From: Borreliella japonica
GTDB taxonomy: Bacteria > Spirochaetota > Spirochaetia > Borreliales > Borreliaceae
Assembly (NCBI RefSeq): GCF_900099615.1
Contig: NZ_FMTE01000004.1
Location: 1 to 64,000, forward strand
Direction: 5' to 3'
DNA length: 64,000 nt
Position 1 is the stretch's first letter, and every line of letters starts with the position of its first letter. Under the pieces are notes generated by a model. That model made no database searches and had not been told where the DNA came from. It saw only the letters and a list, made by a program, of their open reading frames with translations. Both the position numbers and the translations under genes were made by a program. This document shows positions 39,080-48,360 of the stretch, piece after piece.

Positions 39080-39648
39080 TAGTTTTATATGCTTGTTTTT
39101 TGTGTTTAAGTTTTTGGTCTTGTTCAAATGTTAAGTCTATGTCATTAATGGCTATTGGTAATTATGAATATGTTAGAGGAAATTATCAAAATGCAATTTC
39201 AAATTATTACAATCTTGTGGAGGATAAAAAATATTCTGCTTGGGGATATTACAATCTTGGAATTGTATACTATTCTTTAGGTGAGTATGAAAGTTCTCTT
39301 AGAATATTCTCTTATGCAAAGAAAACCGATGATATTTTTTTAAATTTTAATGTCAATTATAACGAGGGGATAATATACTACAATCAAGGGCTTTATCATA
39401 AAGCTGAGATGGCTTTTAAGGAGGCTTTAAAAATTAATCCCGGCAGTTATAATGCTAAATATAATCTTGAACTTGCAATAATAAAAAAACGAACAGCGCG
39501 TGATAGTTTAAATTCTTTAAGTATAGAAAAAAGTAAAAATTTTGTTGAAAGTAATGAAAATTTTTTAAGATATATCGAAAATCTTGAGAGGGTTGTATGG
39601 TTGAGAAAAATAGACGAGAGTTTAGTTGTTTCAAAAGAAGATTGGTAA
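39061..39648 (+). CDS. TPR lipoprotein of the MoxR/Bat operon (BatC-like)
   Basis: The GTG start, with AGGAT upstream, gives 195 residues. A signal peptide ends in LSFWSC, giving a lipidated cysteine at residue 21, then three TPR units (about 30-145) and a charged tail. TPR proteins of this type normally accompany BatA/BatB. The start overlaps the preceding gene by 19 bases, and the end overlaps the next by up to 52. Confidence 0.82.
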   Translation: MGRNFLVVLYACFLCLSFWSCSNVKSMSLMAIGNYEYVRGNYQNAISNYYNLVEDKKYSAWGYYNLGIVYYSLGEYESSLRIFSYAKKTDDIFLNFNVNYNEGIIYYNQGLYHKAEMAFKEALKINPGSYNAKYNLELAIIKKRTARDSLNSLSIEKSKNFVESNENFLRYIENLERVVWLRKIDESLVVSKEDW

Positions 39649-41648
39649 TATTTTTTATTTATTTTTTTTCAATCGCAAAACTTTATTCGCTTACGGGTAT
39701 TGATTTTGTTAAAAATATTAAAGTTTTAAGGGGTGAGAAATTTATTCAGGTCGTAATGCTTAACAATCCTTTGCAAGATATTGATATAAGTTTGCTAAAA
39801 GTTGAAATAAATAAAGAAGTTCAATCTAATTCTAATGTTTTATCAATATCTAGAACAACTGATAATAATAGCTTTTCTTTTGTCGAGATTAAAGTTGAAT
39901 ATCTTTTTGAGAGTTTAGGATTTATTAAGATTCCCCCATTAAAAGTAATTTATAAAGGTGATTTCTATTTATCTTCAGAGGTTGAAGTTAGTGTGCTAAG
40001 AGCTGATGAAATAAATTCTTTTGGTTTGCCAGTTGATCTATATTGGGATCTTGATAAAAGAGAAGTTTATGAATATCAAAGCATTGGGCTTGTTTTGCGT
40101 TCAAATTGGCTTTCAGATGGTAATTCTAATGAAATGTCTGGATTTTTGCCTGCCATTAAGGATGCAATGATTGAAAAGATGCCTATATTCGGGGATATAA
40201 AATATAGAACTTTTCATAATAAAGAAATTTTAGATGTACCTTTTTATAACTTTGTATTAACTCCTCTTAAAGGCTCAAAAAACGTTTTGATTCCCAGTTT
40301 TCCTTTTAATATTGATTCTGGTCTTGTTAGGGAAACCCCCGAACTTTTATTGAAAGTTAAACCGATTCCCAAAGAGGTTAAATCTTTAGCAGTGGGAACT
40401 TTTAGAATTGATTATGAAACCCCGACTTATTCGGCAATTGATCAAGATATGTTTACTATTTTAATAAAAATTACAGGTCAAGGAAATTTTCCACATTTTT
40501 ACTTTCCAGAGATTGAAACTTATAATTCTAAAATTCTTAATAAAAAGAAAAATTATAATTTTAAGCCTTCTAAGGATGGGTACAAGGGCAGCATTTCTCA
40601 AATTTATACAGTTAAGCCTGGTACTAAAGGTAGTGTATTTTTGAATATTGGTGATTTTAATTATTTAAATCCTGATAATGGAACAGTTTATACTCTTAAA
40701 GGGAAAAAATTGAAGTACGAATATTTAGGAGAGTTTAATGGAATAAACAAAGTACAAAGTAATTTGGATGATGATTTTAAACTTTTGTCTTACACTGATA
40801 TTTTGAATTACAAAAATAAAACTTTTTTATTTTTTGTTCCATACTATTATTTACTTTTGATTCCAGGATTTTTATTATCTTTAGCTATTTTAATTAACTA
40901 TAAAAAATTTTTTGCAGCATCGAGTTTTGGACTGATCATTTTAATATTGGCTGCCGGCATTAGTTTAAATGCTGTAAATGATGGTTTATTGTCAGAAAAA
41001 AATATAAATGATTTGATTGAAAACTATAATACTAAAAATTATGATGCTGCACTTATTAAGATTGACAATATTCTTAAAAAATATCCAAATTATTCAGGAC
41101 TTTGGTTAAATAGAGCTCTTGTTTTAAGTAAAATGGATAGAGATTTTGATGCTATTTATTCAGCCTATAAGGCATTTTTGGCTTCTCCAAATAATGAAGT
41201 CCCTTATAAGGTTATTGATTTGATTGAATCTAAGAACGGAGTTACAGACAGTATTCGCAATAATAGTTTTATCTTTTCTAATATTTTTTTTATTATTAGC
41301 TTATTTTTGATGAATTTTTTAGTTGTATCTATTTCTTATAGATTTTTGGCAAAAAATTTAAAAAAAATAACTATTTTTTTACTTTTTTCTGCAGTTTGTT
41401 TTACCATATTTGAAACATATTATTTTTATTCTGATCAACAATCTGAGGTAGGAATAATTAAAGGTGATTTAGTCTCTCTTTATAAAGTTCCTGACAACTT
41501 TTCAAGGAGTTGGAGATTTTTAAAAGGAAATGCTAGTGTTTATATTCTTGATAGTAAAGATGATTTTGTTCTTATTGAAACAAGTTATGGACTTCAAGGT
41601 TGGATTCACAAGAATTTTATTGTATCCTTAAAAGATGATTTGATTTAA
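39597..41648 (+). CDS. BatD-like membrane protein with C-terminal SH3-like domain
   Basis: The 683-residue product has an N-terminal signal segment, a long beta-rich extracytoplasmic region with repeated BatD-like immunoglobulin-fold strands (to about 400), a membrane segment near 417, and a TPR-like stretch (about 470-530). Further spans (about 555 and 585) are followed by a C-terminal SH3b-like domain (LVSLYKVPDN...GWIHKNFI). The first ATG overlaps the upstream gene by 52 bases; a TTG at 39642 would leave a clean signal peptide. It closes the MoxR operon and is followed by a hairpin terminator. Confidence 0.82.
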   Translation: MVEKNRREFSCFKRRLVIFFIYFFSIAKLYSLTGIDFVKNIKVLRGEKFIQVVMLNNPLQDIDISLLKVEINKEVQSNSNVLSISRTTDNNSFSFVEIKVEYLFESLGFIKIPPLKVIYKGDFYLSSEVEVSVLRADEINSFGLPVDLYWDLDKREVYEYQSIGLVLRSNWLSDGNSNEMSGFLPAIKDAMIEKMPIFGDIKYRTFHNKEILDVPFYNFVLTPLKGSKNVLIPSFPFNIDSGLVRETPELLLKVKPIPKEVKSLAVGTFRIDYETPTYSAIDQDMFTILIKITGQGNFPHFYFPEIETYNSKILNKKKNYNFKPSKDGYKGSISQIYTVKPGTKGSVFLNIGDFNYLNPDNGTVYTLKGKKLKYEYLGEFNGINKVQSNLDDDFKLLSYTDILNYKNKTFLFFVPYYYLLLIPGFLLSLAILINYKKFFAASSFGLIILILAAGISLNAVNDGLLSEKNINDLIENYNTKNYDAALIKIDNILKKYPNYSGLWLNRALVLSKMDRDFDAIYSAYKAFLASPNNEVPYKVIDLIESKNGVTDSIRNNSFIFSNIFFIISLFLMNFLVVSISYRFLAKNLKKITIFLLFSAVCFTIFETYYFYSDQQSEVGIIKGDLVSLYKVPDNFSRSWRFLKGNASVYILDSKDDFVLIETSYGLQGWIHKNFIVSLKDDLI

Positions 41649-41653
41649 AAAAT

Positions 41654-41682
41654 AAACATTTTTCAGTATTTGAAAAATGTTT
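41654..41682. terminator. Bidirectional hairpin terminator between BatD-like gene and infA
   Basis: AAACATTTTTC and GAAAAATGTTT form an 11-bp stem around a seven-base loop (41665-41671). A and T rich sequence follows on both sides, and the hairpin lies between convergent genes. Confidence 0.75.
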
Positions 41683-41697
41683 TAAAATGTTTTAGTT

Positions 41698-41919
41698 TTA
41701 TTTTTCCCTGTATACTATTCTACCTTTTGTAAGATCATAAGGAGATAGTTCAACTTTTACTTTATCACCAGGGACTATTTTTATGAAATGTTTTCGCATC
41801 TTGCCAGATAGATGAGCAAGCACAATGTGCTTGTTTTTAAGTTCTACTCTAAACATGGTATTTGGAAGGGATTCTTTTACAATTCCTTCAGTTTCAATAG
41901 CTTCTTCTTTAATATTCAA
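41698..41919 (-). CDS. infA: Translation initiation factor IF-1
   Basis: IF-1 binds the 30S A site at initiation. The 73-residue product matches the family throughout ([49 protein letters not shown]). The start is TTG, with a strong GGAGG five bases upstream; no ATG is available in frame. It stands alone on the minus strand, away from the ribosomal-protein operon where it often sits. Confidence 0.95.
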
Positions 41920-42015
41920 GACAACCTCCGCATTTTTTCTCTAATAGGATAAATTTTACATGATTAAACATATCATTTCAATTGTCCTTTTTAGGAATAA
42001 AAGCATTATTGTTTG

Positions 42016-42044
42016 TTTACATTATAAGAAATTGTGTATATAAT
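42016..42044 (+). promoter_or_regulatory. Sigma-70 promoter of dksA
   Basis: TTTACA at 42016-42021 and TATAAT at 42039-42044 are 17 bases apart. The leader would be about 35 bases, with GGGAGG before the ATG. This is one of the best promoter matches in the window. Confidence 0.7.
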
Positions 42045-42085
42045 TACACGGAGTTTTTTAAAAATGTAATTTATAGGGAGGTATC

Positions 42086-42463
42086 ATGCAAAAAGCTAGT
42101 TCTGAGCATGAGTTTATTGAAGAGATAAAAAAATTTCTTTCAGCTGAAAAAAGAGAGATATTGGATTCTATTAAGTCTGTGGAAAATAGCAAAAAGGAAA
42201 TCATTAATAATGATATGTATCCAAAGGATGTCGTTGATATTGCTTTTGACAATATGGATGGGAATAATCTTGAAGCGTTAGGTTTTGTTGAAAAGAGAAA
42301 GTTGAATTTAATAAATCAAGCTCTTTATAGAATTTCTCAAAATTCTTATGGTAAGTGTTTGGCTTGTGAAAAAGAGATTGCTAGAGAGAGACTTTTAGCA
42401 ATTCCTTATGCTTTTTTATGTATTAGTTGTCAGACAAAAAAAGAAAAAAAGAATAAAAGATGA
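42086..42463 (+). CDS. dksA: RNA polymerase-binding transcription factor DksA
   Basis: DksA enters the secondary channel of RNA polymerase and, with ppGpp, redirects transcription; in Borrelia it is needed for the stringent response together with Rel, also in this window. The 125-residue product has a coiled coil and the C-terminal zinc finger with C-x2-C ... C-x2-C (CLACE, CISCQ). The coiled-coil tip, expected to be DxxDxA, is read here as DVVDIAFD. GGGAGG precedes the ATG. Confidence 0.92.
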   Translation: MQKASSEHEFIEEIKKFLSAEKREILDSIKSVENSKKEIINNDMYPKDVVDIAFDNMDGNNLEALGFVEKRKLNLINQALYRISQNSYGKCLACEKEIARERLLAIPYAFLCISCQTKKEKKNKR

Positions 42464-42473
42464 TGCATCTAGA

Positions 42474-43643
42474 TTAGTTATTTAATATTGTAATTTCTAC
42501 TCGTCTATTTTTAGCCGTTAATGGGGATGATTTAGGATATTTTGATCTTTGAGATCCCCATCCTTTAAATAGTATTTGGTCTTTGTTTTTTGCTTTCATT
42601 TTTATCAAATAATTTCCAATTGCATGAGCTCTTTTTTCAGAGAGCTCATGCATCTCTTTTTCTAATCCAAATTCTTCAGTATGTCCTTCTATTAGAATGT
42701 TATTTTTTTTGAATTTTTCAAGAAGTTTAGCTATAAGGTCAAGTTTTTTATATTCTTTTTGTAGTATTTGGAATGAGTCAGGATAAAATTCAATATCGAA
42801 GCTTAAACGAATGCCTTTATCATTTTTTTCAACGCCAATAGCTTTTATTTTTTTTTCTTGGATATAATTTTCAACTTCAGTTTCAATGAAATTATCATTT
42901 GGAAGTTCAATTGAAACTATTCTGCCAAGAGAGTTTCCAACCATTTTAAAATGTTGATTGTTGTTTTGCTTTATTTCAAATATATATTCATCGTTGTATT
43001 TATAAGTATTTCCAATTTCATTGTCAAAATAAATTTTTTGGTTTACTTTTTGATAAAAAGAGATGTTTTTTATATTGTATTGTGACTCATAATTCGAAAG
43101 AATTATGTGGTAATGTTTTCCATTGTGCTCTTCTTTGCCTTTATATTCGTAGTTAACATTAAATTTTACAATAAAATCTTTTATGCTTTTGTCTATTTTT
43201 GAAGCTTCTATATATTCTTCTGCAGGATATGTCCATTTTTCATTTATTTTGATAGGTGTTTTTGGAAATCTTGGAATGCCTCTAACAGAGGGTCTTTTTT
43301 GATTTATTCCTATTATATATTCCCCTTGCTTATTTACGCTGAAGGTTTCTTCAAATTCTTCATTTAATAGGTAAGGTTCATTAATATTTTCTCTTTTTAA
43401 GATTCTAAAAAAAGCTTTAATGTTTGCGAATTTTTCTTTTGTGTCTTTTATTTCACTTGAAATTTGAATATTGGTTGTAGAGCTTGAATTATAATGATCG
43501 TTAAAATATATTTTTTGATTATCTATACCTTCTAATCTAAATTTTGCACCTTTAATGTATTTGAATTCAAAGACTTCAGAAGACAAAGCTAAGCTTTGAA
43601 CTAAAAATAATAGCAACAATAGTATGGTTGCTTTGGTATCCAT
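42474..43643 (-). CDS. OmpA-like peptidoglycan-associated outer membrane protein (Tpn50-like)
   Basis: The 389-residue product has a signal peptide (residues 1-20, cut near ALSSE), a beta-rich N-terminal domain and a C-terminal OmpA domain. That domain has the peptidoglycan-binding pattern NNILIEGHTEEFG...LSEKRAHAIGNYLI...GWGSQ. It resembles Treponema Tpn50. It probably links the outer membrane to the murein. It is convergent with dksA and divergent from malQ. Confidence 0.85.
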   Translation of the reverse strand: MDTKATILLLLLFLVQSLALSSEVFEFKYIKGAKFRLEGIDNQKIYFNDHYNSSSTTNIQISSEIKDTKEKFANIKAFFRILKRENINEPYLLNEEFEETFSVNKQGEYIIGINQKRPSVRGIPRFPKTPIKINEKWTYPAEEYIEASKIDKSIKDFIVKFNVNYEYKGKEEHNGKHYHIILSNYESQYNIKNISFYQKVNQKIYFDNEIGNTYKYNDEYIFEIKQNNNQHFKMVGNSLGRIVSIELPNDNFIETEVENYIQEKKIKAIGVEKNDKGIRLSFDIEFYPDSFQILQKEYKKLDLIAKLLEKFKKNNILIEGHTEEFGLEKEMHELSEKRAHAIGNYLIKMKAKNKDQILFKGWGSQRSKYPKSSPLTAKNRRVEITILNN

Positions 43644-43783
43644 TAATAGATTTTATCATAAAAGTATTTAATTTTTAAATTTTTCTTAAAATTGCTATTT
43701 AACATTTTGTTCTGATCTAATATTTATTATAATTTATAACACAGTGGGTAATTGTTTAAATTGTTAATTAATAGGGGTTTTAT

Positions 43784-45304
43784 ATGAAATATGAAAAAAT
43801 AAGAATTAATTTAAATTTAAAAAGAAAAAGCGGTATATCGCTTAACATAAGTTCTTTGCCATCTAAATATGGCATTGGAGATTTGGGCAAAGGGGCTTAT
43901 AAATTTATAGATTTTTTGTTTGCATCTTCGCAAAGTTATTGGCAAATGTTTGCTTATTCTCCTATTGATTTTACAAGATCTCCTCCTTATTCAATTTTTT
44001 CCGCTTTTGCTGGTAATGTTTATTATATTGATTTAGAAGCCCTTGGCAAATTTATAGATTCGGATTTGAGCCTTTTAAAGGAAAATGAAACCAGGTATTC
44101 TGATTTAAAAAAATTAAGTTTAAAAGATAAATTTCTCAAAGAAGCTGCTTTAAATTTTATTAATAGAGCTTCAGTTGATGAGGTTAGAAGCTTTGAAAAG
44201 TTTAAAAAAAAGTCTTCTTATTGGCTTTTAGATTTTGCAAGTTTTGTTGCTTTTAAAGAATATTTTTTTAAAGAATCAAAGGACGCTTTTAATGTTCTTT
44301 TTGATAGAGGAATTCTTAAAAGAAATGAAAAAGACTTATTTAAATTGAGAAATATTCTCTCAAAAGAGATCAGAGTGCAAGAGGTGTTGCAGTATTTCTT
44401 TTTTTCACAGTTTCAAGCTTTAAAGCGCTATGCGAACGATAAGGGAATTGAGCTGGTTATAAGCGTGCCCCTTTTTGTGGCATATGATTCTGCTGATGTT
44501 TGGGCACATCAAAAATATTTTAAGTTGAGGTTTGATGCAAGCAAGGATAAAGTTGCAGGAATTTCTCCAGATTATTTTTTAGAGCAAGAGCAAGCTTGGG
44601 ATAGTCCAGCTTATAGTTGGAATGTTTTAAAGAAAGTTAAGTATGAATGGTGGGCAAAAAGGATCGAGGTTTTAAGAAAGTATATAGATGTGATTAAAAT
44701 TAATCATTTCAGAGGTTTTGTTTCTACTTGGGAAGTTAGTGCCAGTGAGGCTTATGCATTTAATGGGCTTTGGGTAAAGTCGCCAGGACGAGATTTTTTT
44801 AATTTTATTTTAAATGAAATTAAAGATTTAAAAATTTGGGTTGAAGATTTTGGAAATGATCTTGAAGATGTTTCAAGGCTAAGAGATTTTTTTAATTTTC
44901 CAGGAATGAGAATAATGAGTCTTGCTTTTGATTTTGATTCGGACAATCAGAATCTTCCCCATAATTATATTAAAAATTGTATAGTTTACACAGGAATTAA
45001 CGATAATGATACAATACGAGAATTTGTTGACTCTTTAGATGATTTGCATAAAAAGTACATTTTTGATTATTTAAATACAAATGAAGATTTTGTTGTTTGG
45101 GACATAATAAGAGGTGCTATGGGCAGTGTTTCTAATAATGTAATAGTATCAATGCAAGATTATATTAATTTGGGAAATGAATTTAAGGCAAATATTCCAA
45201 AAAATACTTCAGATAATTGGATTTTTAGATTATTAGAAAGTGATTTGGATCCCATTTTGAGTAAAAATATAAGTTTTATTACAAGACTTTATGGCAGAGC
45301 TTAA
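43784..45304 (+). CDS. malQ: 4-alpha-glucanotransferase (amylomaltase)
   Basis: MalQ transfers alpha-1,4-glucan chains between maltodextrins. The 506-residue GH77 product has SSLPSKYGIGDLGKGAYKFIDFL at the N-terminus, FFSQFQALKRYANDKGIELVISVPLFVA, IKINHFRGFVSTWEV and VWVEDFG-type catalytic strands and YTGINDNDTI. A weak promoter (TATAAT near 43730 with TTTTGT 17 bases upstream) and GGGG ribosome site lie upstream. The family's catalytic acids lie in strands that read clearly here. Confidence 0.93.
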   Translation: MKYEKIRINLNLKRKSGISLNISSLPSKYGIGDLGKGAYKFIDFLFASSQSYWQMFAYSPIDFTRSPPYSIFSAFAGNVYYIDLEALGKFIDSDLSLLKENETRYSDLKKLSLKDKFLKEAALNFINRASVDEVRSFEKFKKKSSYWLLDFASFVAFKEYFFKESKDAFNVLFDRGILKRNEKDLFKLRNILSKEIRVQEVLQYFFFSQFQALKRYANDKGIELVISVPLFVAYDSADVWAHQKYFKLRFDASKDKVAGISPDYFLEQEQAWDSPAYSWNVLKKVKYEWWAKRIEVLRKYIDVIKINHFRGFVSTWEVSASEAYAFNGLWVKSPGRDFFNFILNEIKDLKIWVEDFGNDLEDVSRLRDFFNFPGMRIMSLAFDFDSDNQNLPHNYIKNCIVYTGINDNDTIREFVDSLDDLHKKYIFDYLNTNEDFVVWDIIRGAMGSVSNNVIVSMQDYINLGNEFKANIPKNTSDNWIFRLLESDLDPILSKNISFITRLYGRA

Positions 45305-45428
45305 GATTTTTAAGATTATATTTGCTGCAATATTTCAATATTTTTGAATTAAATTGAGATTCAATCGTCAAATCAAAATCATTGTTATTTAATATTTTTT
45401 GATTTGTAAGTATCATGTATTAATGTAT

Positions 45429-47267
45429 ATGAAAATTTTTGTCTATTGGATAGTTATTTTCTTTTTTTTTGTTTTTAAAGTTTTTAGTATATATTCAATA
45501 ACCGATGAAGAATTTTTAAAAAAATATAGTTTATTTTTTATCCATAAAGGATTTTTGAGTAAAAATATTAATGGGAAAATAACTAAAGTTCAGGTTAATG
45601 GGATAGATTCTAGGTGGGTTTACCCTTTTTGTAAGCTTGCTCCCAGTCGAATTACTTCTATTTATGAAGATGTTTATTCTTCAAGTTCATTTTTGACTAC
45701 AAGCAATAATCTTTATGTTTCTTATGATTATTCAAAAAATTTTAGAAAATTAGTGGAAATTAGCAAATTTAACAATAATGCGTATATCACATCAAGTGCC
45801 TTTTCTCAAGGAGAGTATAAGCGTATTGCCATTGGGACTGCGTTTCATGGGATTTATCTTAGTGTTAATGGAGCTGTTAGCTTTAAAAATTTAAATCGTT
45901 TAATTCCTCAGATTTATCTAGGTGCGGGGTATTACGACATTATTAGTGCTGTTGAATTTTCAAAAGAAGAGACAAATAATTTATATTTTTCTTCTGGAGT
46001 TTATGGGGATATTTTTTTAATTAGTCAAAAAAGTGGGTTTATTAAAAAAATTTCTTTTCCTTTTAAGAAGCAAATAATACGTATTTTAGATTTATCTAGC
46101 AAGAATGTAGAAAAAATTTTAGTTAGAACATATGATAATCATTTTTATTCTTATTTTAATGGGCAATGGGTATTTATTGGAAAATCATCTTTGCAAGATC
46201 AGGATTTTGTTGAAAAATCGCAAAGGATGGGGCTTGCTAAAGATAAAGGATCTATTTATTTAACAGCATATACATTGCGTAATAACAGGGCAGTTGATGA
46301 AAGATTTAAATTTATTAAAGATTCAGGTATGAATGCTGTTGTGATTGACTTTAAAGATGATAATGGCAATTTAACTTATTCTAGTAAGCTTTCTTTGCCC
46401 AATAAGTTAGGAGCTGTTAGAAACTTGATTGATATTTCTTATATTCTTAAAAAAGCCAGAGAACTTGGAATTTATGTTATTGCTAGATGTGTTGTATTTA
46501 AAGATGCAAAATTGTATTATTATAATGATTTTAAGCATGCTCTTTGGAATAAAAGGACCAATAAGCCTTGGGCTCATTTTATTAAAAAAATTGATTCTAA
46601 TGGTCTTGTAAAATATGTGCAAGCAGAGCATTGGGTAGATATTTTTTCTCCTGCTACTTGGGAATATAATATTTCTATTGCAAAAGAAATACAATCTTTT
46701 GGAGTTGACGAGATACAATTTGATTATATTAGATTTCCGTCAGATGGTCCTGTATCTTTTGCAACTTCAAGAATGAATAAGTATGAGATGCGACCTGTTG
46801 ATGCTCTTGAATCTTTTTTGATTATGGCAAGAGAACAGCTCTATATTCCTATTTCTGTTGATATTTATGGGTACAACGGTTGGTTTCTTACTAATAGTAT
46901 TGGTCAAAATATTGCAATGTTGTCAGATTATGTTGATGTCATATCTCCTATGTTTTATCCTTCACACTATACTAATGATTTTTTGCCAAGCAATTCTTAT
47001 TATACAAAAAGAGCTTATAAGATTTATAAAGAGGGTTGCGATAGAGCATTTATGTTTTCTTTAGATAGGGTTGTCATTAGGCCTTATGTTCAAGCTTTTT
47101 TGTTAGGAAAAGAAAGGTTTGTGGATGACGAGATTTATTTTAAGTATTTGAAGTTTCAGCTTAAAGGGGTTAAAGAGTCATTTGGTAGTGGCTTTAGTCT
47201 TTGGAACGCATCTAATGTTTATTATATGATTAAAGGTAGTTTGAAAGAATATTTAGATTCTTTTTAA
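45429..47267 (+). CDS. Secreted glycoside-hydrolase-like protein (DUF4015 type)
   Basis: The product has a signal-anchor helix at the start and a beta-rich N-terminal part (to about 270). A TIM-barrel domain of the DUF4015/COG1306 kind follows: VIDFKDDNGNLTY, IYVIARCVVFKDAKL, EIQFDYIRFPSDG, SVDIYGYNG and ISPMFYPSHY, with conserved Asp and Glu on strand ends. These are the hallmarks of a glycoside-hydrolase fold with unknown substrate. No ribosome site marks the start; ATG codons at 45423 and 45429 are possible, and the latter gives the cleaner signal. It follows malQ by about 120 bases. Confidence 0.8.
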   Translation: MKIFVYWIVIFFFFVFKVFSIYSITDEEFLKKYSLFFIHKGFLSKNINGKITKVQVNGIDSRWVYPFCKLAPSRITSIYEDVYSSSSFLTTSNNLYVSYDYSKNFRKLVEISKFNNNAYITSSAFSQGEYKRIAIGTAFHGIYLSVNGAVSFKNLNRLIPQIYLGAGYYDIISAVEFSKEETNNLYFSSGVYGDIFLISQKSGFIKKISFPFKKQIIRILDLSSKNVEKILVRTYDNHFYSYFNGQWVFIGKSSLQDQDFVEKSQRMGLAKDKGSIYLTAYTLRNNRAVDERFKFIKDSGMNAVVIDFKDDNGNLTYSSKLSLPNKLGAVRNLIDISYILKKARELGIYVIARCVVFKDAKLYYYNDFKHALWNKRTNKPWAHFIKKIDSNGLVKYVQAEHWVDIFSPATWEYNISIAKEIQSFGVDEIQFDYIRFPSDGPVSFATSRMNKYEMRPVDALESFLIMAREQLYIPISVDIYGYNGWFLTNSIGQNIAMLSDYVDVISPMFYPSHYTNDFLPSNSYYTKRAYKIYKEGCDRAFMFSLDRVVIRPYVQAFLLGKERFVDDEIYFKYLKFQLKGVKESFGSGFSLWNASNVYYMIKGSLKEYLDSF

Positions 47268-47294
47268 TTACTGTTTCTTATAAAGGAGATTCAT

Positions 47295-48281
47295 TTGGAA
47301 CAGTTAATTCAATTTTTTTATGTAGGAATTGGTATTTTTTTATTGTATCTTGGTGGTGATTTACTTTTAAAAAGTTCGGTTAGCATTGCTACTTATTTAA
47401 AAGTTCCAACACTTTTAATAGGGGTTACAATAGTATCTTTTTCAACAAGCGCTCCAGAGCTTTTTACAAGTTTGGTGGCAGCTTTTAGGGGTAAAAACGA
47501 AATTGTTGTTTCTAATGTTATTGGAAGCAATATTATCAATATGTTGCTTGCCCTGCCTTTAGCAGGATTATTTTTAAGGATTAAGGCAGATTTTAAAAGA
47601 CTTAAGCTTTCTTTTATGTTTCTATTTTTATTAATGTTTCTTCTTTTGTTGCTTTCATTTGATTTGAGAACTTACTCTTTTTTTGTAATGCCTTATAATC
47701 GTTTAAGCTCATTGAGTATCTTGATTTTGTTTTTGTCCTATCTTTTCTTCTTTTATAAAGAAGAAAAATCGCATTTCAGTTTGGAAAATTCTTTTCAAGA
47801 AGGAGTAATCAATTTAAATCCGAGTTTAAATTTTGTATTTTTTAATGCGTTAAGCTTTTTTGTTAGTATGTATTTCCTTTATTTAGGATCGAAATTATTG
47901 GTGGATGGGGCTCTTTATATTGCCAATAATGTTTTTAATGTTAGTGAAAAGTTGATTGGAATTATAGTTGTAGCTTTTGGGACAAGTGTGCCAGAGCTTG
48001 TTGTATCTCTTTTTGCAATAATTAAAAAAGAGTCAGACATTGCATTTGGGAATATTGTTGGTAGCAATATTTTTAATATCGGTTTTATTTTAGCTAGTAG
48101 TAGTTTTTTTAGACCTATCTTGTTGAAAGATATTTATATTTTAGATTTTAGTATAATGGTATTTATAACTTTAGTTTTGTTCTTAGTGGTGAAATTTAAG
48201 GGGATTTTCAGCAGAGGCATTTCTTTAATTTTTTTGCTTTTATATATTTTGTATAATTTAATGTTATTTAACCTTTATTGA
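47295..48281 (+). CDS. Sodium/calcium exchanger family membrane protein
   Basis: The TTG start has AAGGAG seven bases upstream. The 328-residue product has ten hydrophobic spans in two halves. Each half carries the exchanger alpha repeat: VSFSTSAPELFTSL...NVIGSNIINMLLALP and VAFGTSVPELVVSLFAI...GNIVGSNIFNIGF. The GSN motifs and paired Glu residues are the cation-binding sites. The family swaps Na or H for Ca or other divalent ions; the ion here is not known. It is about 25 bases after the hydrolase gene. Confidence 0.9.
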   Translation: MEQLIQFFYVGIGIFLLYLGGDLLLKSSVSIATYLKVPTLLIGVTIVSFSTSAPELFTSLVAAFRGKNEIVVSNVIGSNIINMLLALPLAGLFLRIKADFKRLKLSFMFLFLLMFLLLLLSFDLRTYSFFVMPYNRLSSLSILILFLSYLFFFYKEEKSHFSLENSFQEGVINLNPSLNFVFFNALSFFVSMYFLYLGSKLLVDGALYIANNVFNVSEKLIGIIVVAFGTSVPELVVSLFAIIKKESDIAFGNIVGSNIFNIGFILASSSFFRPILLKDIYILDFSIMVFITLVLFLVVKFKGIFSRGISLIFLLLYILYNLMLFNLY

Positions 48282-48313
48282 TTATATGATCTAAATTTTA
48301 GCTTGTTAATTAT

Positions 48314-48350
48314 TTTTAATGTAATATGGTTTATTATTTTAATGTAATAT
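48314..48350. repeat. 14-bp direct repeat before the following gene
   Basis: TTTTAATGTAATAT occurs at 48314-48327 and at 48337-48350, 23 bases from start to start. The second copy abuts the AAGGAG ribosome site. Both copies include a -10-like TAATAT, so they may be a duplicated promoter or a regulator site. Confidence 0.7.
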
Positions 48351-48360
48351 AAGGAGCAGT

